This document shows, piece after piece, positions 1 to 8,788 of a stretch of DNA of 17,077 bases. How positions within the stretch are numbered: position 1 is the stretch's first letter; every line of letters starts with the position of its first letter. The notes below the pieces were generated by a model. It saw only the letters and a list, made by a program, of their open reading frames with translations. It was not told the DNA's origin and did not search any database. This DNA is from Flavobacteriia bacterium (GTDB lineage Bacteria > Bacteroidota > Bacteroidia > Flavobacteriales > Flavobacteriaceae). Location: assembly GCA_003973375.1 (NCBI GenBank), contig QNYL01000300.1, forward strand, positions 1 through 17,077, read 5' to 3'. The translations under genes were made by a program, and so were the position numbers.

Positions 1-661
1 GGGCAACAGAGACGGCAAAGATCGGGTTGCTAAAATCACCGCCGATCAAAGTGCTGAGTTCAGTAGGGCCTTCGCCAATGACCACAGCCGGATTTAAAAG
101 ATCTAAAAAATTATCGATCACGTAATTAACGCCACCCTCACATTGAGTCTCTTCACAGGAAACCGCCAAAAAAGTAACGTTGTATTCACTCTTTTCAAGA
201 GGCTGATCCTTTAAAAATTTAATCATACCTCCCAGTTGCATAATGGCTGCCCCCTTGTTGTCGAAGGCCCCTCTGCCATAAATATTTCCATTACTGATCT
301 TACCTGAAAATTTCCCGAAATCATTTTCGTTACTTTCAGGAACCACATCAATATGATTTAAAAAAACAATATTGGGTTTGTTATCAGAGAGCGGAAAAAC
401 AGAAGCTGCAAAATTGTAAAACCCATTCTCCTCACCAAAAGCTGTAATGTGCAACCCATTTTCTTTACAAACCGATTTTATAAAATCACCGGCTTCTTTT
501 TCATTACCGCTTACAGAAGGTATTCTGATGTATTGTTGTAAGAGTTCCTCCAATGAAATATTCTTTCCGTTGACTTTGATGTACTCTGAATCCGGGTTCT
601 GTCCGGAAACGGAAAAACTTATAAGATAAAACAGAAAAATTATCTTTTTAATAGAGGTCAT
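1..661 (-). CDS. M20-family metallopeptidase, exported, 3' end cut by window edge
   Basis: The minus-strand frame starting at the ATG at 661 runs open to the window edge and gives 220 residues. Residues 1-20 form a signal peptide: charged MTSIKK, a hydrophobic stretch, then SVSG/QNP. The metal-binding motifs of the M20 (dizinc aminoacylase/carboxypeptidase/dipeptidase) family follow in order: HIDVVP with His103 and Asp105, YGRGAFDNKG with the bridging Asp134, and SCEE with the expected catalytic Glu170 and metal ligand Glu171. It should hydrolyse peptides or N-acyl amino acids in the periplasm or outside the cell. The dimerisation domain and last metal ligand lie beyond the window, so the substrate subclass cannot be decided. 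A -7 element lies about 20 bases upstream. The gene is divergent from the DUF4126 gene. Confidence 0.9.
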   Translation of the reverse strand, partial: MTSIKKIIFLFYLISFSVSGQNPDSEYIKVNGKNISLEELLQQYIRIPSVSGNEKEAGDFIKSVCKENGLHITAFGEENGFYNFAASVFPLSDNKPNIVFLNHIDVVPESNENDFGKFSGKISNGNIYGRGAFDNKGAAIMQLGGMIKFLKDQPLEKSEYNVTFLAVSCEETQCEGGVNYVIDNFLDLLNPAVVIGEGPTELSTLIGGDFSNPIFAVSVA

Positions 662-679
662 AGCCAATTATTAACGAAT

Positions 680-687
680 CAAAATTA
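680..687 (-). promoter_or_regulatory. -7 promoter element of the M20 peptidase gene
   Basis: Read on the minus strand this is TAATTTTG, an exact match to the Bacteroidota -7 consensus TAnnTTTG. It would give a leader of roughly 13 bases before the ATG at 661. No TTG is visible at the expected -33 distance, so the call rests on the -7 match and position. Confidence 0.5.
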
Positions 688-730
688 AACCAAATATTTA
701 ATTCTTAAAGGAAATATGATAAAATTATAT

Positions 731-738
731 TATATTTA
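731..738 (+). promoter_or_regulatory. possible -7 element of the DUF4126 gene
   Basis: TATATTTA matches the TAnnTTTG consensus at all but the last base and lies 27 bases before the ATG at 766. No -33 TTG is evident. The match is weak. Confidence 0.25.
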
Positions 739-765
739 AATGGATAAAAAAAATCATTTCTAAAA

Positions 766-1341
766 ATGGATTTTCAAACTGTTTTAAGCATCTTTTTGGG
801 AATAGGTCTGGCGGCCTCGGTAGGCTTCAGGATCTTTTTGCCTTTTTTTGTTTTGAGTATAGCCTCTTATTTTCAGATTATTCCTTTAAATGAAAACTGG
901 CAATGGATTGGCAGTCAGGTAGCCATGATCACATTAGGGGTGGCAACTGTGGTAGAAATTCTTGCTTATCTTATTCCCTGGGTAGATCATATTCTGGATG
1001 TTATTGCTGTACCGCTGGCTGCTGTTTCCGGAACAGCGATCATGTTGTCAACGGTTTCTGATATCGATCCGTTCTTTACCTGGATCCTGGCCATTATTGC
1101 CGGAGGAGGAACTGCTGCAGCCATTAAAACTTCAACATCAACTACGCGTTTGGCCTCAACGGCCACTACTGCCGGATTTGCAAATCCGGTAATCTCTTTG
1201 GTTGAAACCGTAACCTCGGTTTTACTTTCTCTGATGTCGGTCTTTGTTCCCGTTTTGGCCATTGTTTTGCTCATTGTGATTTTCCGGGTTATTTATAAAA
1301 TGTATCACAAGATGGTTCCCACCGGAAAAAATAAAACCTAG
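766..1341 (+). CDS. DUF4126 family integral membrane protein
   Basis: This is a 191-residue, strongly hydrophobic protein. It begins with a membrane helix (about 5-35) containing GIGLAASVGFRIFLPF, the typical opening of DUF4126 proteins. More hydrophobic helices lie at about 48-66, 78-95 and 103-120. The glycine-rich IIAGGGTAAAIK segment at about 110-121 is followed by STTRLASTATTAGFANPVIS, which resembles the conserved DUF4126 core. A last helix at about 150-178 precedes a short basic tail. The biochemical function of the family is unknown, and I infer only an inner-membrane location. The protein has about the usual family length and looks intact. It lies 67 bases upstream of hisS, which appears to have its own promoter, so co-transcription is possible but not required. 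Confidence 0.8.
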   Translation: MDFQTVLSIFLGIGLAASVGFRIFLPFFVLSIASYFQIIPLNENWQWIGSQVAMITLGVATVVEILAYLIPWVDHILDVIAVPLAAVSGTAIMLSTVSDIDPFFTWILAIIAGGGTAAAIKTSTSTTRLASTATTAGFANPVISLVETVTSVLLSLMSVFVPVLAIVLLIVIFRVIYKMYHKMVPTGKNKT

Positions 1342-1380
1342 ATGCCATCATTTGCCATAATATTTAAGATATTTGCAAAT

Positions 1381-1390
1381 TAATTTTTGC
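1381..1390 (+). promoter_or_regulatory. possible -7 region of hisS
   Basis: The sequence TAATTTTTGC resembles TAnnTTTG with one extra T and sits 19 bases before the hisS ATG. This is the same distance as for other -7 elements in this window. A second candidate, GATATTTG at 1369-1376, lies just upstream. No convincing -33 element is seen for either. Confidence 0.35.
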
Positions 1391-1408
1391 ATTTAAAACA
1401 ATTTATTG

Positions 1409-2773
1409 ATGAAACCGGGAATACCAAAAGGGACCAGAGATTTTTCTCCTGCCGAAGTTGCCAAACGCAATTATATTTTTAATACGATCAAAGAGGTTTT
1501 TGAAATCTACGGATTTCAACCCATAGAAACCCCTTCTTTTGAAAATTCAAGTACTTTGATGGGAAAATACGGGGAAGAAGGAGATCGGTTAATTTTTAAA
1601 ATATTAAACTCAGGAGATTATCTTAGAAAAGCCGATGAAAATTTGCTGGCTGAAAAGAATTCGGCAAAAATAACCTCCAGTATTTCCGAAAAAGCCTTAC
1701 GTTATGATCTTACTGTTCCGTTTGCACGATACGTGGTTCAGCATCAAAATGAGATCGTATTTCCTTTTAAGCGTTATCAGATGCAGCCTGTATGGCGTGC
1801 CGATCGTCCGCAAAAAGGACGTTTTAGAGAGTTTTACCAGTGTGATGCTGATGTAGTGGGCAGTAAAAGTCTGTGGCAGGAAGTAGAATTTGTTCAGCTT
1901 TATGATGCGGTATTTACAAAACTCGGCCTGACCGAAACAATTATCAAGCTCAACAACAGAAAGATCCTTTCCGGCCTGGCCGAGATCATAGGTGAAAAAG
2001 ACAAGCTGATCGATTTTACGGTAGCTCTGGATAAGCTGGATAAAATTGGTAAAGAAGGAGTGACCAAAGAGATGATCGCCAAAGGAATTTCTGAAGAAGC
2101 CATTAAAAAAATTGAACCTCTTTTTAGTTTTGAAGGAAATAATAATGATAAACTGAAAAAATTAAAAGATCTGCTAAAAGATTCTGAAGAAGGCCTGCAA
2201 GGTGTTGCAGAACTTGAGTTTGTAGTAGAAAATGTGAATGAATTAGGTCTGGAGTCGGCACGACTTGAAATTGATGTTACCCTGGCAAGAGGTTTAAATT
2301 ATTATACCGGAGCTATTTATGAGGTGCAAACTGAAAAGGTAAAGATGGGATCTATTGGAGGAGGAGGAAGGTATGATGATCTGACAGGGATCTTCGGACT
2401 GAAGAATATCAGTGGAATTGGGATCTCTTTTGGCCTTGACAGGATCTATCTGGTACTGGAAGAACTAGGCCTTTTTAAAGTGGTGGATCTGCCAAGACCT
2501 AAAGTAGTCTTTATCAATTTTGGTGAAAAAGAAGCTGCGTACGCTATGCAAGCCATCAAAAAACTTCATAAAAACGGTATAAAGGCAGAGCTCTATCCGG
2601 ATGCAGTCAAGCTGAAAAAACAAATGAATTACGCCAATAAAAGAGAAATTCCTTTCGTTGTATTGGTTGGAGAAAAGGAAGTTAGTGATCATAAATTTAC
2701 ACTGAAGAATATGCTTACAGGAGAACAGGTTTTATGTGATTTTGATAACCTGTTGAGTCAAATACGCATGTAA
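1409..2773 (+). CDS. hisS: histidyl-tRNA synthetase
   Basis: HisRS is a cytoplasmic class II aminoacyl-tRNA synthetase that charges tRNA-His with histidine using ATP. The 454-residue protein starts [14 protein letters not shown]. It shows motif 1 around PIETPSFE, motif 2 around [20 protein letters not shown], the histidine-binding signature ARGLNYYTG (residues 293-301), and motif 3 around GGGGRYDDL and GISFGLDR. The C-terminal anticodon-binding domain spans about 365-454 ([12 protein letters not shown] onward). The motif wording ([15 protein letters not shown]) is closer to the eukaryote/archaea-like HisRS group than to the E. coli enzyme, which is my recollection of family patterns. I chose the ATG at 1409. 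An in-frame TTG lies directly before it at 1406 but would add only one residue ahead of the conserved start. Confidence 0.97.
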   Translation: MKPGIPKGTRDFSPAEVAKRNYIFNTIKEVFEIYGFQPIETPSFENSSTLMGKYGEEGDRLIFKILNSGDYLRKADENLLAEKNSAKITSSISEKALRYDLTVPFARYVVQHQNEIVFPFKRYQMQPVWRADRPQKGRFREFYQCDADVVGSKSLWQEVEFVQLYDAVFTKLGLTETIIKLNNRKILSGLAEIIGEKDKLIDFTVALDKLDKIGKEGVTKEMIAKGISEEAIKKIEPLFSFEGNNNDKLKKLKDLLKDSEEGLQGVAELEFVVENVNELGLESARLEIDVTLARGLNYYTGAIYEVQTEKVKMGSIGGGGRYDDLTGIFGLKNISGIGISFGLDRIYLVLEELGLFKVVDLPRPKVVFINFGEKEAAYAMQAIKKLHKNGIKAELYPDAVKLKKQMNYANKREIPFVVLVGEKEVSDHKFTLKNMLTGEQVLCDFDNLLSQIRM

Positions 2774-2799
2774 AAATCAATTTATTCTGAATAATGTTG

Positions 2800-2807
2800 T
2801 ATTTTTG
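2800..2807 (+). promoter_or_regulatory. -7 promoter element of folE
   Basis: TATTTTTG is an exact TAnnTTTG match, predicting transcription from about 2813 and a leader of about 15 bases before the ATG at 2828. No -33 TTG is present. Instead a 13-base dyad (2782-2794) occupies the region just upstream. Confidence 0.55.
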
Positions 2808-2827
2808 CACTCTTAAATTACGGAATA

Positions 2828-3517
2828 ATGTTTGAAGGTGATAAAGTTAAATTACATGAAATGGTAGATGAAATAGGAGATAACCATATCTCAACTTCTG
2901 CAAAAACGCCATTACGCTCTGACGCTTTTGAATTATCAGATGAAGAAAAAATTAAATCGATAGAGAAAAATGTTGCCGGGATCCTGCATACTTTGGGTAT
3001 GGATCTTACCGATGACAGTTTAAAAGGAACTCCTTTACGTGTGGCTAAAATGTATGTAAAGGAAATTTTTAGCGGACTCCATCCGCAAACACGTCCGAAA
3101 CTTTCAACTTTCGATAACAATTACAAATACGGAGAAATGCTTGTTGAAAAGAATATCACGCTTTATTCAACCTGCGAACACCATTTGTTGCCGATAGTGG
3201 GCAAGGCTCACGTAGCTTACATCTCTAAAGGGAGAGTGATTGGTTTGTCTAAAATGAACAGGATCGTTGATTATTTTGCCAAACGCCCTCAGGTTCAGGA
3301 AAGACTCAATATGCAAATCGTTCAGGCGCTTCAGGAAGCTCTGGGTACCGAAGATGTTGCCTGTGTGATCGATGCGAAACATTTGTGTGTAAATTCCAGA
3401 GGGATCCATGATATTGCCAGCAGCACAGTGACTGCAGAATACGGAGGTTTATTCAAAAAAGAAGAATACAAAAGAGAATTTTTAAGCTATATCCAGCTTG
3501 ATACGGATTACGAATAG
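2828..3517 (+). CDS. folE: GTP cyclohydrolase I
   Basis: FolE converts GTP to 7,8-dihydroneopterin triphosphate and formate, the first step of folate and tetrahydropterin synthesis. It is cytoplasmic and forms a decamer in characterised members. The 229-residue protein has the zinc-site motif STCEHHLLP with Cys116 and His119, plus Cys187 in AKHLCVNSRG as the third expected ligand. The substrate-binding and subunit-interface segments GLSKMNRIVDYFAKRPQVQE (139-158) and SSTVTAEYGGLF are also present. Residues 1-40 form an acidic, poorly conserved N-terminal extension before the helical domain. The length and intact zinc site make this a standard type IA enzyme. The ATG at 2828 is supported by the -7 element 20 bases upstream, and the gene ends in a hairpin terminator. 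Confidence 0.97.
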   Translation: MFEGDKVKLHEMVDEIGDNHISTSAKTPLRSDAFELSDEEKIKSIEKNVAGILHTLGMDLTDDSLKGTPLRVAKMYVKEIFSGLHPQTRPKLSTFDNNYKYGEMLVEKNITLYSTCEHHLLPIVGKAHVAYISKGRVIGLSKMNRIVDYFAKRPQVQERLNMQIVQALQEALGTEDVACVIDAKHLCVNSRGIHDIASSTVTAEYGGLFKKEEYKREFLSYIQLDTDYE

Positions 3518-3540
3518 AAAGATTAAAAGACTATAAATAA

Positions 3541-3579
3541 AAAGGAGAATATTAGCTTTTGCCGATATTCTCCTTTTTT
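3541..3579. terminator. bidirectional intrinsic terminator between folE and the DEAD-box gene
   Basis: A perfect 12-base inverted repeat (3541-3552 with 3565-3576) encloses a 12-base loop. It is followed by a T run on the + strand (3573-3579) and preceded by an A-rich run that becomes T-rich on the minus strand. It lies 24 bases after the folE stop and 20 bases beyond the helicase stop, so it can serve both convergent genes. Confidence 0.85.
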
Positions 3580-3598
3580 AATGCTGTATAAATTTACT

Positions 3599-5254
3599 TT
3601 AGAATCTTCTTCGTTTTCCCCTTTTACGTCTGTTACCTCTGTCACGTCCGCGTGATTTTGGTTTTTCCGCAATTTCAACAAAGATCTTTCGTCCTTTATG
3701 TTTGAAATTCCTAAAGGAATCAAGGGTTTTGTCGGTATAATTCTTGTCAATTTCAAAGAAAGAGAAATTATTCAGTACCTCAATTTTTCCTATCTCTACG
3801 TTACGTTCTCTTAATTTTTCATTAATCAGTCCTATAAGATGCGAAGGATTGATCTTATCGATCTTTCCTAAATTGATGTAAAATCTTGTAAACGATCCGT
3901 TATCAGACCTGCTTCTCGATCTTGACCTGTCTCCGTTCAGATCGGGAGCATTCTCATAGTAAGAGAGGAACTGATTAAATTCCAGTGAAACAAATCTTTT
4001 GATCAGTTCTTCACGGTCAAGCCCTTCCAATTTTTGATAGATATCCGGCAAAAAGTCCTTGATTTCCTTTTCATTGATCTCAATGTCATGTACTTTATCG
4101 ATCAGAGAAAAAAGCTGACGCGTACAAATTTCTTTACCCCCCGGTACTTTTTTAGCCTCAAATTTCTTATTGATCTTCCTTTCTATCTGGGTAAGAGTTC
4201 CTTTTTCCTTATTGGTAATAATAGCAATGGAAATACCTTTTTTACCGGCTCTTCCAGTTCTTCCGCTACGGTGTGTATAAGATTCTATCTGATCCGGTAA
4301 CTTGTAGTTAATAATATGCGTAAGATCATTCACATCGAGTCCGCGGGCAGCCACATCAGTTGCTACAAGGATCTGCAGGTGTTTTGATCTGAATTTCTGC
4401 ATTACGATATCCCGCTGTGCCTGAGAAAGATCTCCGTGCAATGCATCAGCATTGTAACCATCTGTGATCAGTTTGTCGGCAACATCTTTGGTTTCTCTAC
4501 GGGTTCTGCAAAAAACAATTCCGTAGATATCCGGATTGATATCGGCAATTCTTTTTAGGGCAGGATAACGGTTTCTTTCGTTAACCAGATAATATTCATG
4601 GCTTACATTTTCGGCACCGATATTTCTTTTACCTGCAGACAATTCTACAGTTTCGCGCATATAATTCTTGGCAATGGCTTCCACTTCTTTTGGGAAGGTT
4701 GCAGAGAAAAGCAATGTTGTTTTTTGTTCGGGAATGGTTTCTAAAATCTTGTCCAGTTCATCCTTAAAGCCCATATTGAGCATTTCATCAGCCTCGTCCA
4801 GTACAAGCCATCTGATATTTCCAAGCTTTAATCTTTTACGTTTGATCAGATCGACAGTTCGTCCGGGTGTTCCCACAACAATCTGAACTCCTTTTTTCAG
4901 AGATCTGATCTGTTCATCGATATTGGCCCCGCCGTAAACAGCAAGTGTCTCGATCTTTTTGTAATTTTTGGTAAAATCCTTAATGCTTTTTGCAATCTGA
5001 ATAGCGAGTTCACGTGTTGGTGAAAGAATGATAGCCTGTGTAGCATCACTTTTATCATCGATCTGTTCGATAATCGGTAAACTAAAGGCGGCAGTTTTTC
5101 CTGTTCCTGTTTGTGCAAAAGCGATCAGATCCTTATCTGAACTTAAAATTTGTGGAATTGTAATCTCCTGAATTGGTGTTGGGGTTTGATAGCCCAGGTC
5201 TATAAGGGCATCATTGATAGGCTTGCTTAAGCCTAAATCTTTAAAATTTGTCAT
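3599..5254 (-). CDS. DEAD-box ATP-dependent RNA helicase, DeaD/CsdA-type with DbpA-like RNA-binding domain
   Basis: This 551-residue protein unwinds RNA duplexes using ATP. Relatives act in ribosome assembly, mRNA decay and cold adaptation. The helicase core is complete: Phe4 and the Q motif GYQTPTPIQ (21-29), motif I AQTGTGKT (47-54), PTRELA (79-84), TPGR (129-132), DEAD (153-156), SAT (184-186), ATDVAARGLD (298-307) and HRSGRTGR (328-335). An acidic helical region follows, then a short Arg-Ser repeat (RSRSRSRS, 443-450). A DbpA-type RNA-binding fold spans about 455-528, and the tail is very basic (KPKSRGRDRG to KRRRF). It has its own promoter just behind the lipoprotein gene, with a leader of about 75 bases. 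The architecture fits DeaD/CsdA better than the shorter RhlE or DbpA proteins. I withhold a symbol because several paralogues usually coexist. Confidence 0.93.
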   Translation of the reverse strand: MTNFKDLGLSKPINDALIDLGYQTPTPIQEITIPQILSSDKDLIAFAQTGTGKTAAFSLPIIEQIDDKSDATQAIILSPTRELAIQIAKSIKDFTKNYKKIETLAVYGGANIDEQIRSLKKGVQIVVGTPGRTVDLIKRKRLKLGNIRWLVLDEADEMLNMGFKDELDKILETIPEQKTTLLFSATFPKEVEAIAKNYMRETVELSAGKRNIGAENVSHEYYLVNERNRYPALKRIADINPDIYGIVFCRTRRETKDVADKLITDGYNADALHGDLSQAQRDIVMQKFRSKHLQILVATDVAARGLDVNDLTHIINYKLPDQIESYTHRSGRTGRAGKKGISIAIITNKEKGTLTQIERKINKKFEAKKVPGGKEICTRQLFSLIDKVHDIEINEKEIKDFLPDIYQKLEGLDREELIKRFVSLEFNQFLSYYENAPDLNGDRSRSRSRSDNGSFTRFYINLGKIDKINPSHLIGLINEKLRERNVEIGKIEVLNNFSFFEIDKNYTDKTLDSFRNFKHKGRKIFVEIAEKPKSRGRDRGNRRKRGKRRRF

Positions 5255-5335
5255 ATACTTATTTAATTACAAAACCCTAAATAAAGTATTTAACGACCAT
5301 ACATTTAAATTCAGAACTTTGTGTTTTTCAGCTGG

Positions 5336-5367
5336 CAAAGGTACTGCTATTTTAGTGATTGCAACAA
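5336..5367 (-). promoter_or_regulatory. promoter of the DEAD-box helicase gene
   Basis: On the minus strand TACCTTTG (5343-5336) is an exact TAnnTTTG match. Two overlapping -33 candidates, TTG at 5364-5362 (18-base spacer) and TTG at 5367-5365 (21-base spacer), fit the Bacteroidota layout. Transcription would start near 5330, giving a leader of about 75 bases, longer than the others in this window. The -33 region is immediately after the stop of the upstream lipoprotein gene (5372). Confidence 0.6.
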
Positions 5368-5371
5368 TAAA

Positions 5372-6787
5372 TTACTGTTTTTTAAGTTGATGCAGATTTT
5401 TGTTGAGATAATAAGTATCTGAAAAGAACAGGAAAGGGTTTTGTATGACTCCTTTATCATCAATAATCAGTGTCCTGCCGGCGTTATGATCAAACCAGGA
5501 ATAAGTTTTGCAATTATGACTTAATTTGAATTGGTTTTCCTTTTTCAGATGCTTTTGAATCAGAAATTCCTTCCATTCTTTATCGTTCTGACTTTTTTCA
5601 ATACCAATAAACAGCAAATCAGGAAACTCTTTTTTATAAATATAAAGTGTTTTTAACATAAGTTCTTTCTTTGTCAGATCATCAGGCCAAAAATAGATTA
5701 CAGCCTCTCTGTTTTTCAAAACTTTATGCAGGTCAATTCTTTGTCCTTCTGTATTGAACGTAAGCAACTGGGGTAAAGTATCTCCTTTTTTTAATTTAGA
5801 ATATTGATGCAGTGCATTTTCCGCTTCGGTGATATAGGTTTTATCTTTACAATTCTTAAAAAAATACGCTTTAATTGGCTCTAATTTTTCTTCGGGAAGA
5901 TTGTTTTTCAGAGATCCCCAGAATGCAGAAACCAGATATTTGTTTTTTAAAACCGGGTTGGTAATATTTTCATTTACGGTCTCCATAAACTGAAGCGAAA
6001 AATTCCTTTTATCGGGGTTTTCCTTTCCTTTTTGATAAGCCATATTGTACAAAAAAGACTCTAAATAATAAGTATAAGAGCGAAAACTAATCAGAGAAGC
6101 GTCATTGAGATCTACATTTTTTCTAAAATCATAAAAATCCTTGCCCACTTCAGGAAAATCATATCGGTTTCTAGTATCCCTATGTTTTAAGGTGTAATAT
6201 TCTTTACGACTGTAAAAAGGGTAGTAAATAGCAACAGTGGCCAGCTTTTTGAACTTATCTGAAAAGTGGATATTTTCTTTTGAAACCATTTTTTCATACC
6301 GCGCCTGTAAAGGTTTCAATTCTTCTTCTATTTTTTTTGAAAAAGATTCCGGTTTCAGATAATAGTATTGACGAAACCGGTTTTCGATTTTTTCCTGTTC
6401 TAAGAAGACATAAATTAGAAAATTATTTTTTTCAGCACCTTTTCCGCTAAAAATGATTGTTTCATCAAAGTTCCAGGTATTCAGATAAAGCATCAAGCTG
6501 TCTTTGGGTTCTATAAATAAATACTGAAACTCCGGTCCGTTCATAAAAGTAAACAAGCCTTCTTTAATCGTATCAAACTTAAAAAGAAACCGGTTGTGCT
6601 TAATTTTGGTGGAATCAATTACTTTGTTATTTTTCAGGAAATACACAAAAGGCTCCTTAGGATTTTTGATCTTACCCCCAAAATAGGTGGTAGTCTTCTC
6701 ATCCATAGCAGTATTACAAGATAAAATTAAACCTATGAGTCCTAAAAAGAATATGGGTTTAAAGTAAAATGTGTATTTTTTTCCCAA
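5372..6787 (-). CDS. lipoprotein with thioredoxin-like C-terminal region lacking CXXC
   Basis: From the TTG at 6787 the protein has 471 residues. It starts with a lipoprotein signal peptide (MGKKYTF, then a hydrophobic stretch ending LIGLILSC) with lipidation expected at Cys24. The N-terminal region (TTTYFGGKIKNPKEPFVYF) resembles the small beta-sandwich domain, DUF4369-like, that precedes thioredoxin domains in Bacteroidota lipoproteins. A long helical middle follows. The end resembles a TlpA/AhpC-type fold: KKGDTLPQLLTFNTEGQRIDL, then AVIYFWPDDLTKKE where an active enzyme would have W-C-x-x-C, then DLLFIGIE and RTLIIDDKGVI. A redox role is therefore unlikely. The partner is unknown. No ATG start exists; an in-frame TTG at 6811 would add eight residues but lies at or before the predicted transcription start. 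Family assignment is by pattern only. Confidence 0.75.
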   Translation of the reverse strand: MGKKYTFYFKPIFFLGLIGLILSCNTAMDEKTTTYFGGKIKNPKEPFVYFLKNNKVIDSTKIKHNRFLFKFDTIKEGLFTFMNGPEFQYLFIEPKDSLMLYLNTWNFDETIIFSGKGAEKNNFLIYVFLEQEKIENRFRQYYYLKPESFSKKIEEELKPLQARYEKMVSKENIHFSDKFKKLATVAIYYPFYSRKEYYTLKHRDTRNRYDFPEVGKDFYDFRKNVDLNDASLISFRSYTYYLESFLYNMAYQKGKENPDKRNFSLQFMETVNENITNPVLKNKYLVSAFWGSLKNNLPEEKLEPIKAYFFKNCKDKTYITEAENALHQYSKLKKGDTLPQLLTFNTEGQRIDLHKVLKNREAVIYFWPDDLTKKELMLKTLYIYKKEFPDLLFIGIEKSQNDKEWKEFLIQKHLKKENQFKLSHNCKTYSWFDHNAGRTLIIDDKGVIQNPFLFFSDTYYLNKNLHQLKKQ

Positions 6788-6812
6788 ATTTTCAAACAAA
6801 TTTAACCACAAA

Positions 6813-6820
6813 CAAATATA
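6813..6820 (-). promoter_or_regulatory. -7 promoter element of the lipoprotein gene
   Basis: On the minus strand TATATTTG (6820-6813) is an exact -7 consensus match. Transcription would begin at about 6806-6808, just past the TTG at 6811 and about 20 bases before the TTG at 6787. It therefore decides the start codon choice. A matching -33 TTG is not evident. Confidence 0.5.
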
Positions 6821-6954
6821 ATAACATTGGTCATTGAGGCTTGTTAATGTGTTGTTAAAAAATGAGGAAAAAAAGGTTAAAGTGTTTTGATTTATACGAA
6901 TTTTTATGATTTTATAGAAAAAACTGATAAATAATTATTTTTTTAAAGAATGAC

Positions 6955-6983
6955 TTGATAAATAACATATTTGGTTACTTTTG
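6955..6983 (+). promoter_or_regulatory. promoter of the ABC-F gene
   Basis: TTG at 6955-6957, an 18-base spacer and TACTTTTG at 6976-6983 fit the Bacteroidota TTG-N17-23-TAnnTTTG promoter. The predicted leader before the ATG at 7002 is about 12 bases. Confidence 0.65.
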
Positions 6984-6995
6984 CAAAAAATTTAG

Positions 6996-8624
<1,629 letters not shown>

Positions 8625-8629
8625 AAATT

Positions 8630-8661
8630 AAAAAGCCCCGAGTTTACTCGGGGCTTTTTTT
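8630..8661 (+). terminator. intrinsic terminator of the ABC-F gene
   Basis: A 13-base stem (8630-8642 with 8647-8659) with a GC-rich core (GCCCCGAG/CTCGGGGC), a four-base loop and a long T run lies just after the ABC-F stop. The A run on the left arm could also allow some function on the minus strand. Confidence 0.92.
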
Positions 8662-8768
8662 GTTTTAACAAAAACAATATAATGAAATTTTTTGGGATAA
8701 GTTAAATTTCATTAAAAGAAAGGTTAATTGATCTATAAGCAAAGCTATAAAGTAGAGTAGAACCTGAC

Positions 8769-8787
8769 AATACTCAATTTGAGTATT
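8769..8787. repeat. perfect 19-base palindrome beside the LuxR gene stop
   Basis: AATACTCAA at 8769-8777 is the exact reverse complement of TTGAGTATT at 8779-8787, around a single central T. It ends two bases from the stop codon of the minus-strand LuxR-type gene (8789). On + it is followed by a short T run, and on - by no T run. It could be a weak hairpin terminator or a protein-binding site. Nothing in the sequence decides between these. Confidence 0.6.
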
Positions 8788-8788
8788 T

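Noticed and set aside
447..629. 60-residue plus-strand open frame near the left edge
   Set aside because: It is antisense to the M20 peptidase coding sequence, whose conserved metal motifs establish the minus strand as coding.
987..1274. 95-residue open frame on the minus strand inside the DUF4126 gene
   Set aside because: It is antisense to a well-supported membrane protein gene. Its composition is the mirror of the sense codons, and no promoter or family resemblance is seen.
1371..1380. ATTTGCAAAT palindrome upstream of hisS
   Set aside because: It is short and AT-rich and is partly made of a -7-like sequence. There is no second element to support an operator.
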